A stretch of 64,000 nt of DNA. Source: an uncultured Pelagibacteraceae bacterium (GTDB taxonomy: Bacteria > Pseudomonadota > Alphaproteobacteria > Pelagibacterales > Pelagibacteraceae). How positions within the stretch are numbered: the stretch's first letter is position 1; each line of letters opens with the position of its first letter. The notes below the pieces were generated by a model. The model made no database searches and had not been told where the DNA came from. It worked only from the letters and a program-made list of their open reading frames with translations. A program made the position numbers and the translations under genes. Below are positions 9,863-19,455 of the stretch, one piece after another. The stretch covers positions 1-64,000 of the forward strand of contig CABYPZ010000004.1 in assembly GCA_902521005.1 (NCBI GenBank), read 5' to 3'.

Positions 9863-11122
9863 ATGAAAAATAAATTATTATCCACCGAAAAGAGGACTGC
9901 TTATCTATTAACTCTTCCAGCAGTTTGTTTAGTATTTGCAATAATATTATTTCCAATATTTGCAAATATTTGGATAAGTTTTAAAGAGGTTGAGTTAAAA
10001 GATATAAGAATTCCAGAACCTAGAGCAAAAAAAATTGTTAAATCTATTTCTGGTGAAGATAACAAAATAAAATTCCTTTACAAATTAAGAAATAGTTCAT
10101 TATTACAAGAAATAAGAAATGTAAAATTCGAAGATAAATTTACAAAAAACTTAAAACCATTAGATTTAGATCAAAGATGTATATATAAAAAAAATAAGAT
10201 AAAATGTGATTTTGGTACCTGGCCAGCTAAATATAAAGAAAATTTTGAGATCATTTTTGAGATAGCAGATAATTCAAAGATAAATAAAAAAGAATTAAAA
10301 TCCATTAAGCCCAAATTAGATGGTGATTCAGATAATATATTATTAAATACTAATTTTACCTTAAAAAATTTTAAAAAAGTTATTTTTGAAAACGAATTTT
10401 TAGATTTATTACTTACTACATTTTATTATACATTTTTTGGAACTGTAGGTTCTATTGTTTTTGGGATATTAACTGCACAAATGGTTAATCAAAAATTTTA
10501 TGGTAGAACCTTTATGAGAAGTGTTTTGTTATTTCCGTATGTTGCTCCAGTTGTAGCTTTAGCTTATACATGGGAACTTCTTCTTGATCCAAATAGTGGA
10601 ACTTTAAATAGTTTATTGTTAAATTATCAGATAATTGAAACCCCAATTAATTTGTTAGGTCAAAAGTATATAGATATCAATATTTTGGGTTTTGATTTAA
10701 AATTAAGACTTGCTCTAACTACTGTAATAATATTTGAAATATGGAGATATTTTCCCTTAGCTTTTCTATTTATTCTTGCAAGACTTCAAGCAATCCCTAA
10801 AGAATTATACGAAGCTGCAGATGTTGATGGCGCTAGTCCTTTCCAAAAGTTCTTTAAAATAACTCTCCCTCAAATAACAGCCGTAATCTCTATACTTTTC
10901 ATGATTAGATTTATTTGGAACTTTAACAAGTTTGAAGATGTATTTTTACTTACTGGGGGTGCATCAGGAACAAGAACTTTACCTATAAATGTATATCAAC
11001 AAGGGTTTGCAATATCTGATATTGGAATGGGATCAGCTGTTTCAATTGTAATTGTAATTCTTTTACTTTTATTCATGTTTTTCTATTTTAAACTTTTAGG
11101 AAAGAGGGTGGATGAAAATTAA
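9863..11122 (+). CDS. carbohydrate ABC transporter permease (MalF/AglF type) with large periplasmic insert
   Basis: TM segments and EAADVDGASPFQKFFKITLPQI (EAA loop). Confidence 0.88.
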   Translation: MKNKLLSTEKRTAYLLTLPAVCLVFAIILFPIFANIWISFKEVELKDIRIPEPRAKKIVKSISGEDNKIKFLYKLRNSSLLQEIRNVKFEDKFTKNLKPLDLDQRCIYKKNKIKCDFGTWPAKYKENFEIIFEIADNSKINKKELKSIKPKLDGDSDNILLNTNFTLKNFKKVIFENEFLDLLLTTFYYTFFGTVGSIVFGILTAQMVNQKFYGRTFMRSVLLFPYVAPVVALAYTWELLLDPNSGTLNSLLLNYQIIETPINLLGQKYIDINILGFDLKLRLALTTVIIFEIWRYFPLAFLFILARLQAIPKELYEAADVDGASPFQKFFKITLPQITAVISILFMIRFIWNFNKFEDVFLLTGGASGTRTLPINVYQQGFAISDIGMGSAVSIVIVILLLLFMFFYFKLLGKRVDEN

Positions 11123-12305
11123 AAATATTATTATATTTTCTATTATTTCTTCTTTACTACTAGTAAGTTTAATTGCTATTTGGAAAATCCTTTCGACTTT
11201 GCAAGGTATAAAATTAAATAGTTTAAATATTCAGATTATTTTTTTTATAGGATTCTTCATAACTTTATTAAATACAATTATTTCTAATAAAATTAATTTA
11301 ATAATTAGATTTTTAATATTTGCATCCATTTTTATATATATCGATGGATATTTAATTCAGTCTTTACCAGTTTGGTACAACATAGGAAATTTTTTAATTA
11401 TTTATTTATATTTTGTTAAAATTGAAAAATATAATAATAATTTTTTCGTAAATGAGCATTCTACACAAACAATAATATTTGATTTTCTAACTTTGTTTGG
11501 AATAGTTCTATTTTCGTTTGTTATTTTATTTCCATTTTATATGATGTTAGTGACAAGTTTTAAAACTCAAATAGCTCTACTGGTTAATCCTTTAGATTTC
11601 TCTATAAATTTTGGACAAGATCTTAAAGATTTATTTAAATCTTATTTTGTAATTTTTAAATCATACAAATTTGGAAAATATATTTTAACTAGTACCATCG
11701 TATCTTTAGGAACAGTCTTTATTACCTTATTATTTGCTATTCCAGCCGCATATGCAATTGCCAGATTAAATTTTTTTGGGAAAACTTTTATGTCTACTTC
11801 AATACTAATTATATATATGTTTCCAGCGATCGTTTTAGTAATACCACTTTATACTGTTTTTAGTCAGCTAGGTTTAAGAAATTCAATATCTGGATTACTC
11901 ATTGTTTATACTGCAACGACACTTCCAGTTGCTATATATATGTTACAAGGATATTTTAAAAGTATACCTAAAGAGCTAGAAGAGGCAGCAATATTAGATA
12001 AACTAAGCTGGTTCGGTATTATTGTTAAGATTATATTGCCATTAAGTATCCCAGCAATTTCATCCGTTGCACTTTACGTATTTATGATAGCTTGGAATGA
12101 GTTTTTATTCTCTTTAATGTTTTTAGATAATCCAAATTCTTTTACATTGTCTAGAGCAATACAGTATTTAAGTGGAGATGCTGAAACACCAAGACAATAT
12201 TTAATGGCTGGCTCAGTGATTGTAACATTGCCAGTTTTATTTATATTTGTTTATTTTGAAAAATATTTAGTTAGTGGATTAACCGCAGGAAGTGTTAAGG
12301 GCTAG
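11112..12305 (+). CDS. carbohydrate ABC transporter permease (MalG/AglG type)
   Basis: EEAAILDKLSWFGIIVKIILPLSIP EAA loop; N-terminal extra TM region. Confidence 0.88.
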   Translation: MKIKNIIIFSIISSLLLVSLIAIWKILSTLQGIKLNSLNIQIIFFIGFFITLLNTIISNKINLIIRFLIFASIFIYIDGYLIQSLPVWYNIGNFLIIYLYFVKIEKYNNNFFVNEHSTQTIIFDFLTLFGIVLFSFVILFPFYMMLVTSFKTQIALLVNPLDFSINFGQDLKDLFKSYFVIFKSYKFGKYILTSTIVSLGTVFITLLFAIPAAYAIARLNFFGKTFMSTSILIIYMFPAIVLVIPLYTVFSQLGLRNSISGLLIVYTATTLPVAIYMLQGYFKSIPKELEEAAILDKLSWFGIIVKIILPLSIPAISSVALYVFMIAWNEFLFSLMFLDNPNSFTLSRAIQYLSGDAETPRQYLMAGSVIVTLPVLFIFVYFEKYLVSGLTAGSVKG

Positions 12306-13567
12306 TGACAGCATATATAAAAAAAGCAAAAAAAGTTTTATTAGGCAATAGAAAAAAGGGTTATACTTTGCCTACAAATAGTAAATTATATCCTGCTCAA
12401 TGGAACTGGGACTCTGCATTTATTGCATTGGGGTACTCTTATTTTAATTTAAATTTTGCTTTAGATGAAATTAGTACTTTATTGAAGGGTCAATGGAAAG
12501 ATGGCATGGTTCCACATATTCTTTTCCATGATAAAAATACAAATTATTATCCTAATTATTCCGTATGGAATTGCGGTAACAGAATTAGCTCATCAGGAAT
12601 AACTCAACCACCAATAATGACCAGTATATTAAAAAAGATTGTAGATAAGAATAAATTTAATAAAAAACAGAAGTCAAAAGTAACTAAAATTATTAAAGAT
12701 CTAAAAAGATACCATGAATGGTTTATAAAATTTAGAGATCCAAATAAATCAGGTTTAGTCTCAATTCTTCATCCTTGGGAAAGTGGATATGACAACTCAC
12801 CTTTATGGGACATACCAATGAACAAAGTAAAACTTGAAAAAAATTTAAAGTACAAAAGAGGTGATATTAAAGTTGTTAACCCTAAATATAGGCCACTTGA
12901 TATTGATTATGATAGATATGTAACTATTAAAAATTTTTTAAAAAAAAATAAATATAATACAAAAAAAATTTATAAATTATCCTTATTTAATGTAGTAGAT
13001 GTAGGTTTTAACTCTATATTCTTAAAAGCAAACAAAGATCTTTTGATTTTACTTAAAAAATTTAATTTAAATTTTTCTAATATTAAAAAATACATTGAAT
13101 TAACTGAGACAAAGATCGTAAAATTATATAATCAAAAAAATAATACATTTATTTGCAAAGATTTAAAGAATAGAAAAAAAATTAGAATTCCATCGATTAC
13201 TAATTATTTCCTACTATATGCAGACTTAAATAATGAATTGATAAACAAAAAAATAATTAAAAGTTTAAAAAGTTATAGCAAAAATGAAAAATATATTTTT
13301 TCTTCTATTAATCCAAATCATCAAAGTTTTGAAGAAAAAAGATATTGGCGTGGACCTGTTTGGATAAATTGTAATTGGATTATTTACCAAGGTTTAAAAA
13401 ATAAAGATAAATTATTTTCTGAGTTTGTAAAACAAAAGACTATAAACATAGTTGAGAAGAAAGGCTTTCATGAATATTATAGTTGTAAAAGTGGAAAGCC
13501 TATGGGCGCAAATAATTTCTCTTGGTCTGCGGCTTTGTATTTAGACTTGGTGTTAAATAATCGTTAG
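12305..13567 (+). CDS. GH63/MGH1-like glycoside hydrolase (alpha,alpha-toroid) (GTG start)
   Basis: LYPAQWNWDSAFIALGYSYFN, WKDGMVPHILFH, WRGPVWINCNWIIYQGL; in operon with sugar ABC transporter. Confidence 0.75.
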   Translation: MTAYIKKAKKVLLGNRKKGYTLPTNSKLYPAQWNWDSAFIALGYSYFNLNFALDEISTLLKGQWKDGMVPHILFHDKNTNYYPNYSVWNCGNRISSSGITQPPIMTSILKKIVDKNKFNKKQKSKVTKIIKDLKRYHEWFIKFRDPNKSGLVSILHPWESGYDNSPLWDIPMNKVKLEKNLKYKRGDIKVVNPKYRPLDIDYDRYVTIKNFLKKNKYNTKKIYKLSLFNVVDVGFNSIFLKANKDLLILLKKFNLNFSNIKKYIELTETKIVKLYNQKNNTFICKDLKNRKKIRIPSITNYFLLYADLNNELINKKIIKSLKSYSKNEKYIFSSINPNHQSFEEKRYWRGPVWINCNWIIYQGLKNKDKLFSEFVKQKTINIVEKKGFHEYYSCKSGKPMGANNFSWSAALYLDLVLNNR

Positions 13568-14850
13568 TTTGAATAACCATATTTTCTTAGTCTAACATCA
13601 CCAGTTCTAGCATGCGCTTCCATACCTTCGTATCTTGATATTCTCGCAGCAGCTGCTCCAACTTCTTTCGTAGACTCTTTAGTCATTCTTTGAAAACTTA
13701 AAGTTTTAATAAATTTTCCAACAAAAAGTCCACCAGTATACTTGCCTGCACCTTTTGTAGGAAGAATATGATTTGTACCTGAGCATTTATCTCCATATGC
13801 TACAGTTGTCTCTTCTCCAATGAATAATGATCCATAATTTTTTAATCTTTCATGGAACCATTTATCTTTTTTTGTTTGAACCTCTAAATGTTCTGGAGCG
13901 TATTCATCACTGATTGAAGCCATCTCTTCATCGTTATCACATAAAATTACTTCACCATAATCTCTCCAAGCAGCTTCAGAACTTGTTCTAGGTAGTTCTG
14001 GTAAATCAGCGATTAATTCTGGAACTCTTTTAATAACTTCATCAGCAAGTTTCTGGCTTGTTGTAAAAAGCCAAGCTGGTGAATTGTATCCATGTTCCGC
14101 TTGTCCAACTAAATCAAAAGCGACTATTTCTGGATCAGCAGTTTCGTCAGCTATTACAGCTATTTCTGTGGGGCCAGCAAATAAATCTATACCAACTTTA
14201 CCAAATAAAATTCTTTTTGCTTCAGCAACAAATTGATTTCCTGGTCCAACAAGTATATCCGCAGCCTTATTTCCAAACATACCATATGTCATTGCAGCAA
14301 TTGCTGGTACACCACCTAAATTAAGGATTACGTCAGCACCACAAAGGTTAGCAGTATAAATTATCGCTGGGTGAGCACCCACTTCTGCTTTTGGGGGACT
14401 ACAAGCAATTATATTTTTTACACCAGCAACTTTTGCAGTAGTAACACTCATTACAGCAGAAGCTATATGAGCATATCTTCCACCAGGTATATAACAGCCT
14501 GCCGTATTTACTGGAATTAATTTTTGTCCTGCATACAAGCCTTTTGAAAGTTCAACTTCAAAATCTTGTCCATAATTTTTTAATTGTGCTTCAGCAAATT
14601 TCCTCACTCTATCGTATGAAAATTTAATATCATCTTTTGTTTTCTGATCTAAAGATTTTGTTATTTCATCGATTTTTTCTTTTGTGACAATTATTTCTCC
14701 TTCATACTTATCAAATTTTTTTGTTAACTCTTTACAACCATCTTCTCTAGATTTTTCTAAATCATTTAATAATCCTTGAACAATTTCTCTAGTTTTTGTG
14801 TCATCTGTCGAGGAAGTTTTTGGAGATTTTTTAAGATATTTTATTGTCAT
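13564..14850 (-). CDS. histidinol-dehydrogenase-family protein; possibly HpsN-like sulfopropanediol 3-dehydrogenase
   Basis: HisD fold motifs (GPGNQFVAEAKR, FAGPTEIAVIAD) but GQAEHGYNSPA where biosynthetic HisD usually has QAEHD. Confidence 0.8.
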   Translation of the reverse strand: MTIKYLKKSPKTSSTDDTKTREIVQGLLNDLEKSREDGCKELTKKFDKYEGEIIVTKEKIDEITKSLDQKTKDDIKFSYDRVRKFAEAQLKNYGQDFEVELSKGLYAGQKLIPVNTAGCYIPGGRYAHIASAVMSVTTAKVAGVKNIIACSPPKAEVGAHPAIIYTANLCGADVILNLGGVPAIAAMTYGMFGNKAADILVGPGNQFVAEAKRILFGKVGIDLFAGPTEIAVIADETADPEIVAFDLVGQAEHGYNSPAWLFTTSQKLADEVIKRVPELIADLPELPRTSSEAAWRDYGEVILCDNDEEMASISDEYAPEHLEVQTKKDKWFHERLKNYGSLFIGEETTVAYGDKCSGTNHILPTKGAGKYTGGLFVGKFIKTLSFQRMTKESTKEVGAAAARISRYEGMEAHARTGDVRLRKYGYSN

Positions 14851-14875
14851 AATTTTTGAACTTTTAAATCATTAA

Positions 14876-15787
14876 TTAATCTAATGCAACAACTGCTGCA
14901 GCCATCGAAGCTAATCTGGCTCTTGCTTCGTCAGATCTACTTGTTATTACCACAGGAACTTTTCCACCAATCACCACTCCCGCAGCACAAGCACCCATAA
15001 AATAGATCATCATTTTTACTAATCCATTTCCAGTTTCTACCGATGGTACCAAAAGAATATCAGCTTGACCAGCAACAGTATTTTTTATTCCTTTAATGTC
15101 AGCAGATTTTTTTGAAATACTATTATCAAATGCCAAAGGTCCAAAAACTTCTGCATTTAAATTTTCTTTTTTAGCTAACTCAGTTATTTCTTTAGCATCT
15201 AATGAGCTTTGAACACTATCTAAAACCTCTTCAGTTGCAGATAATATAGCAACTTTTGGTCTTTCTATTCCTATTCTGTGTGAAAAATTCACTACATTTT
15301 TTAAAATATGCATTTTTGTTTTTACATTAGGCATTACATTTAAAGCACCGTCAGTGATAATCAGTGGAGAATCTTCTTTATCCAAAGTCATATGCCATAT
15401 ATGGCTTAGGCGTGTTTTTCCTAATAAATTATATTCTCTTTTTAAAACTTCCTTCATCAAAACATCAGTATGGATATGTCCTTTAACTATTATCTTTATT
15501 TTTCCTTCAGAAGCTAATTTGGCTGCAATTTTTGCGGTATTATTTTCTACTGGTTCATGAATTATTTCAAATTTAGAAATATCAAATTTTAAATCATCAG
15601 CACACTTTTGAATATCATTCTTATCTCCAATTAAAATTGGAATTATTAAATTTTCATGAACAGCATCCATTACAGAGAGCATAGGAAGTGGTTTTCCTGC
15701 GTTAACAATTCCTACAACGGCTCCTTTTTTTTTATGAGCTACGTTTAAAAGATTGTTTGGACAGATTATTTCTTTATCTGAAAGCAT
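14876..15787 (-). CDS. phosphate acetyl/butyryl transferase family protein
   Basis: VVGIVNAGKPLPMLSVMDAV, DILLVPSVETGNGLVKMMIYFMGACAAGVVIGGKVPVVITSRSD. Confidence 0.85.
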   Translation of the reverse strand: MLSDKEIICPNNLLNVAHKKKGAVVGIVNAGKPLPMLSVMDAVHENLIIPILIGDKNDIQKCADDLKFDISKFEIIHEPVENNTAKIAAKLASEGKIKIIVKGHIHTDVLMKEVLKREYNLLGKTRLSHIWHMTLDKEDSPLIITDGALNVMPNVKTKMHILKNVVNFSHRIGIERPKVAILSATEEVLDSVQSSLDAKEITELAKKENLNAEVFGPLAFDNSISKKSADIKGIKNTVAGQADILLVPSVETGNGLVKMMIYFMGACAAGVVIGGKVPVVITSRSDEARARLASMAAAVVALD

Positions 15788-15860
15788 TTTCTAGTTTTTT
15801 GTATATATAAATATTATTAAAATTATAGTAAAATAGATATGAACAGATAATGTCATCTTT

Positions 15861-16709
15861 ATGGAGATAGTAACAAAAATAGCCCCTATAGCCTTAGCAC
15901 TGATAATGCTAGGTTTAGGTCTAGGTTTAACAACTCAAGATTTCACAAGGGTTTTAAGAAATCCTAAGGATTTCTTAGTTGGTTTTATTTCTCAACTAAT
16001 AATTTTACCGATAGTTGCATTTCTATTAATAAAAATACTTAATACTCCAACTGAAATTGCATTAGGAGTTATGATAATTGCTGCTGCTCCAGGTGGAATT
16101 ACTTCAAACGTATTAACTAAATTTGCCAAAGGTGATGTTGCTCTATCAGTATCATTAACAGCTATTGTTAGCATTATTAGCATCATAACTGTTCCATTAA
16201 TTGTTTTTACTTCTGCAGATATTTTAGGAGTAGATTTAGCATCACAAGATATTAACTTAACAGGTACTGCTCTAAAAATGGCAGGTGTTGTGGCTGTACC
16301 AGTTATTTTAGGAATGATAATAAGAAAATTTGCGGATAATTTTATTTCATCAAAAATTTCTTTTATAGATAAAATAACAGGTTTTTTATTTTTAATTGTG
16401 TTTATAGCAATTTGGATTGAAGAAAGAGAAAATATATTTGAATATTTATCCCAAGCAGGTTTAATAGTATTAATATTAAATGTGGTTATGATGTTGATAG
16501 CTTACAATATTGCTAAAATTTTTGCATCTGGCACAGAACAAAAAAAATGCATTGCTATAGAGTGTGGATTACAAAATGGTACACTTGCAGTTTTTGTTGC
16601 TACACAAATTTCAAATGAAATTGTTTACTTAATTCCTACAGCAGCTTATGCATTAATTATGTATATAACAGGGTTTTTATTTATTTATTTTTTGAGAAAT
16701 AAAATTTAA
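15861..16709 (+). CDS. bile acid:sodium symporter (BASS) family transporter
   Basis: LGLGLTTQDFTRVLRNPKDFLVG, ECGLQNGTLAVFV. Confidence 0.85.
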   Translation: MEIVTKIAPIALALIMLGLGLGLTTQDFTRVLRNPKDFLVGFISQLIILPIVAFLLIKILNTPTEIALGVMIIAAAPGGITSNVLTKFAKGDVALSVSLTAIVSIISIITVPLIVFTSADILGVDLASQDINLTGTALKMAGVVAVPVILGMIIRKFADNFISSKISFIDKITGFLFLIVFIAIWIEERENIFEYLSQAGLIVLILNVVMMLIAYNIAKIFASGTEQKKCIAIECGLQNGTLAVFVATQISNEIVYLIPTAAYALIMYITGFLFIYFLRNKI

Positions 16710-17701
16710 TTATTCCAAAAAGGACATTCGCTATTAGCAAGTAAATACTTCTTTAAATTATCATTTAATTTTAAAGTTGTTATAGACATTCCAGCCATCT
16801 CCATAGAAGTTGCATATCTTCCAACATATGTTTTAGTATTGTTAATTTTGGAATTTGTTAAATTTTCATTCACTCTTTTTGATATTATATATAGTTCTTC
16901 AAGAGGTGTTGCTCCCAAACTATTTATCATAACAGCTATATTATCGTTAATTGTTAATTTAGAATCTTCCAAAATTCTTTTATATAAGTCATCAACTAAT
17001 TCGTTTGCTGGCCTTAATTTTTCTCTTTTTATCCCAGGTTCTCCATGTATTCCCATACCTATTTCAATTTCGTCATCACTAATTTCAAAAGTAGGTTTTC
17101 CTGCCTCAGGTAGAATACAGGGCGATACTGCTACGCCAAGAGTTCTAATATTGTTATTTGCATCGATTGCTATTTTAAAAACCTCTTCAAGAGATGCTCC
17201 AGTTTCTGCAATAGCACCTGCAATTTTGAATACAAATATCATACCGGCTATTCCTCTTCTCTTTTCTTTTTCTACTTCACTTGCGCTTGCAATATCATCT
17301 GCGACTATTACTTTTTTGGTTTTAATTCCTTCAGCTTCTACGATTTCACACGCCATTTCAAAATTCATTACATCCCCACCGTAATTACCAATTATACATA
17401 ATACCCCATTGCCATTATCAGCATTTTTTATAGCTGAAACCATTTGTTCTACTGAAGGAGAGGCAAAAACGGATCCAATAGCACAAGCATCTAAAAATCC
17501 TTTACCGATATATCCAGTAAAAACTGGTAAATGCCCAGACCCACCTCCAGTTACTAATCCTACTTTATTTGAGGATTTTTTAGCTCTTGTAACTACTCTT
17601 TCATTATCTTTTGCTAAAGCATAAACATTTGGGTGTGATTTAATAAGTCCATCAATTGACTCTTCTACAAAATTACTTGGATTATTAATTATTTTTTTCA
17701 T
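16706..17701 (-). CDS. dhaK: dihydroxyacetone kinase subunit DhaK
   Basis: GLVTGGGSGHLPVFTGYIGKG and active-site region GMGIHGEPGIKR. Confidence 0.9.
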   Translation of the reverse strand: MKKIINNPSNFVEESIDGLIKSHPNVYALAKDNERVVTRAKKSSNKVGLVTGGGSGHLPVFTGYIGKGFLDACAIGSVFASPSVEQMVSAIKNADNGNGVLCIIGNYGGDVMNFEMACEIVEAEGIKTKKVIVADDIASASEVEKEKRRGIAGMIFVFKIAGAIAETGASLEEVFKIAIDANNNIRTLGVAVSPCILPEAGKPTFEISDDEIEIGMGIHGEPGIKREKLRPANELVDDLYKRILEDSKLTINDNIAVMINSLGATPLEELYIISKRVNENLTNSKINNTKTYVGRYATSMEMAGMSITTLKLNDNLKKYLLANSECPFWNN

Positions 17702-17744
17702 AACTATTTTATATTTTAAATATTTAAATATATATACTAATAAA

Positions 17745-18884
17745 ATGATAAAATCTTTTAAAGTAGAGATTTCAAATGAAATTCTTCAAAATATAAATTC
17801 AAAAGTAAAAAACTATCAATGGCATGAAATGCCTGATGATGGAGGTTGGGATTATGGAACAAATTTAGATTATATGAAAGAATTTGCTGAATATTGGAGC
17901 AGTAAGTTTGATTGGAAAAAAACTGAAGAAAAAATAAATAAATTTAAAAATTTTAAAACTAATATTGATGGAATTGATATTCATTTCATCCATGAAAAAG
18001 GAAGTGGATCAAATCCTAAACCTTTATTATTAAATCATGGTTGGCCAGGATCAATAGTAGAATTTTTGGACATTATAGATCAACTAGCACATCCAGAAAA
18101 TTACGGAGGTAATATACAGGATGGTTTTGATGTAGTTGCACCTTCGCTTCCTGGTTATGGATTTTCAGGTCGACCTTCAAGACCTATAGGTCCAAGAAAA
18201 ATGGCATCAATATTTAATTCACTCATGACAAATTCTCTTGGTTATGAAAAATATATCTCACAAGGAGGAGACTTTGGTGGAACCATCTGTACTTGGTTAG
18301 CATACGACTTTCCAGAAAGTTTATTAGGAATTCATATAAATATTTTAATTATAAGACACCCAGATGGTCCTCAAACAAAAGAAGAAATTGAATGGCAGGA
18401 TAGATTTAAGTTGGAACAAAGAATTGAAGATGGATATAGAACTCAGCAATCTACAAAACCACAAACATTAAGTTATGCAATGATGGATAGTCCAGTTGGT
18501 GTTGCAGCCTGGATGATTGAAAAAATGCGGGGATGGTCTGATATTAAAGATGGAAACATTGAATCTGTTTATTCAAAAGATATTTTATTATCAAATATTA
18601 TGCTTTATTTAGTAACTAAAACATTCAATACTTCAACTTGGATTTATTATGGAAGAAGAGAAGAGGGGGGAAGATCACTTCCTAAAGACCATTTACCACT
18701 AAAAGTTCCAACAGCTATAGCTAAATTTCCAAAAGAATATTTAGAATGGGCTCCAAGATCTTATGTTGAAAGGATATATAATGTAAAACAATGGACAAAT
18801 ATGCCTGCTGGTGGTCATTTTGCAGCTTTAGAAAAACCAGATTTATTGATAAAAGATATTATAGAATTCGGAAAAAAATTATAA
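17745..18884 (+). CDS. epoxide hydrolase family alpha/beta hydrolase
   Basis: EHN-type N-terminus, LLNHGWPGSIVEFLDII, GYGFSGRP, SQGGDFGG nucleophile region. Confidence 0.88.
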   Translation: MIKSFKVEISNEILQNINSKVKNYQWHEMPDDGGWDYGTNLDYMKEFAEYWSSKFDWKKTEEKINKFKNFKTNIDGIDIHFIHEKGSGSNPKPLLLNHGWPGSIVEFLDIIDQLAHPENYGGNIQDGFDVVAPSLPGYGFSGRPSRPIGPRKMASIFNSLMTNSLGYEKYISQGGDFGGTICTWLAYDFPESLLGIHINILIIRHPDGPQTKEEIEWQDRFKLEQRIEDGYRTQQSTKPQTLSYAMMDSPVGVAAWMIEKMRGWSDIKDGNIESVYSKDILLSNIMLYLVTKTFNTSTWIYYGRREEGGRSLPKDHLPLKVPTAIAKFPKEYLEWAPRSYVERIYNVKQWTNMPAGGHFAALEKPDLLIKDIIEFGKKL

Positions 18885-19264
18885 TGGAAAAAATTACAAA
18901 ATATTTACAGCTTACTTTACTGTCAATAATACTTCTTAGTACAGTAATTGCTGTAGGCATTGAAATTAGAACAATGTTTATAAATCAATCTGTTACTTTA
19001 GCAGATCTTCTATTAATGTTTCTTTATTTAGAAGTTTTGGCAATGGTAAGAGTATTTTGGGATCAACAATCAATCAGTATAACTTTACCATTATTAATAG
19101 CTATTACAGCGCTAGCTAGATTTATTATTCTTCAAGGTAAAGAAATGAACCCTTCAGGATTAGTATATGAAGCAGTAGCTATACTTCTAATAGCTGGAGC
19201 AATTGTAGTTTTAAGACTACGACATAGTGAAAAATTGGGACTTAAAAAAAATAAAAAAAGGTAA
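18884..19264 (+). CDS. PsiE-family membrane protein
   Basis: ORF track starts at 18791 but ATG at 18884 overlaps the previous stop (TAATG); four TM segments with LLMFLYLEVLAMVRVFW and ALARFIIL typical of PsiE. Confidence 0.75.
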   Translation: MEKITKYLQLTLLSIILLSTVIAVGIEIRTMFINQSVTLADLLLMFLYLEVLAMVRVFWDQQSISITLPLLIAITALARFIILQGKEMNPSGLVYEAVAILLIAGAIVVLRLRHSEKLGLKKNKKR

Positions 19265-19278
19265 TTTTTAAAATTAAA

Positions 19279-19455
19279 ATGAATTTAAGTCTTTTAGCAA
19301 TAATTATATACGCTACAGGAATTTTATTTGGAGCTTTTTTCCTAGATATTTGGGGAGCAGAGACAACAATTTTAAAAGGAATTATAGGATTAGTTTGGAC
19401 AGCAATTTTTTTAATTACATTATTTTATGCAGAAAAAAAGAACAACAAAAACTGA
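19279..19455 (+). CDS. 58-aa small hydrophobic membrane protein (not in ORF track)
   Basis: Translation MNLSLLAIIIYATGILFGAFFLDIWGAETTILKGIIGLVWTAIFLITLFYAEKKNNKN. Confidence 0.5.
   Translation: MNLSLLAIIIYATGILFGAFFLDIWGAETTILKGIIGLVWTAIFLITLFYAEKKNNKN

Noticed and set aside
16839-17384. 181-aa plus-strand ORF antisense to dhaK
   Set aside because: Fully antisense to a strongly supported DhaK; low-complexity hydrophobic translation without recognisable motifs. An antisense artefact.
18791-18883. Upstream extension of the PsiE-like ORF (MDKYACWWSFCSFRKTRF...)
   Set aside because: Overlaps the epoxide hydrolase in another frame; ATG at 18884 with TAATG overlap is the natural start.
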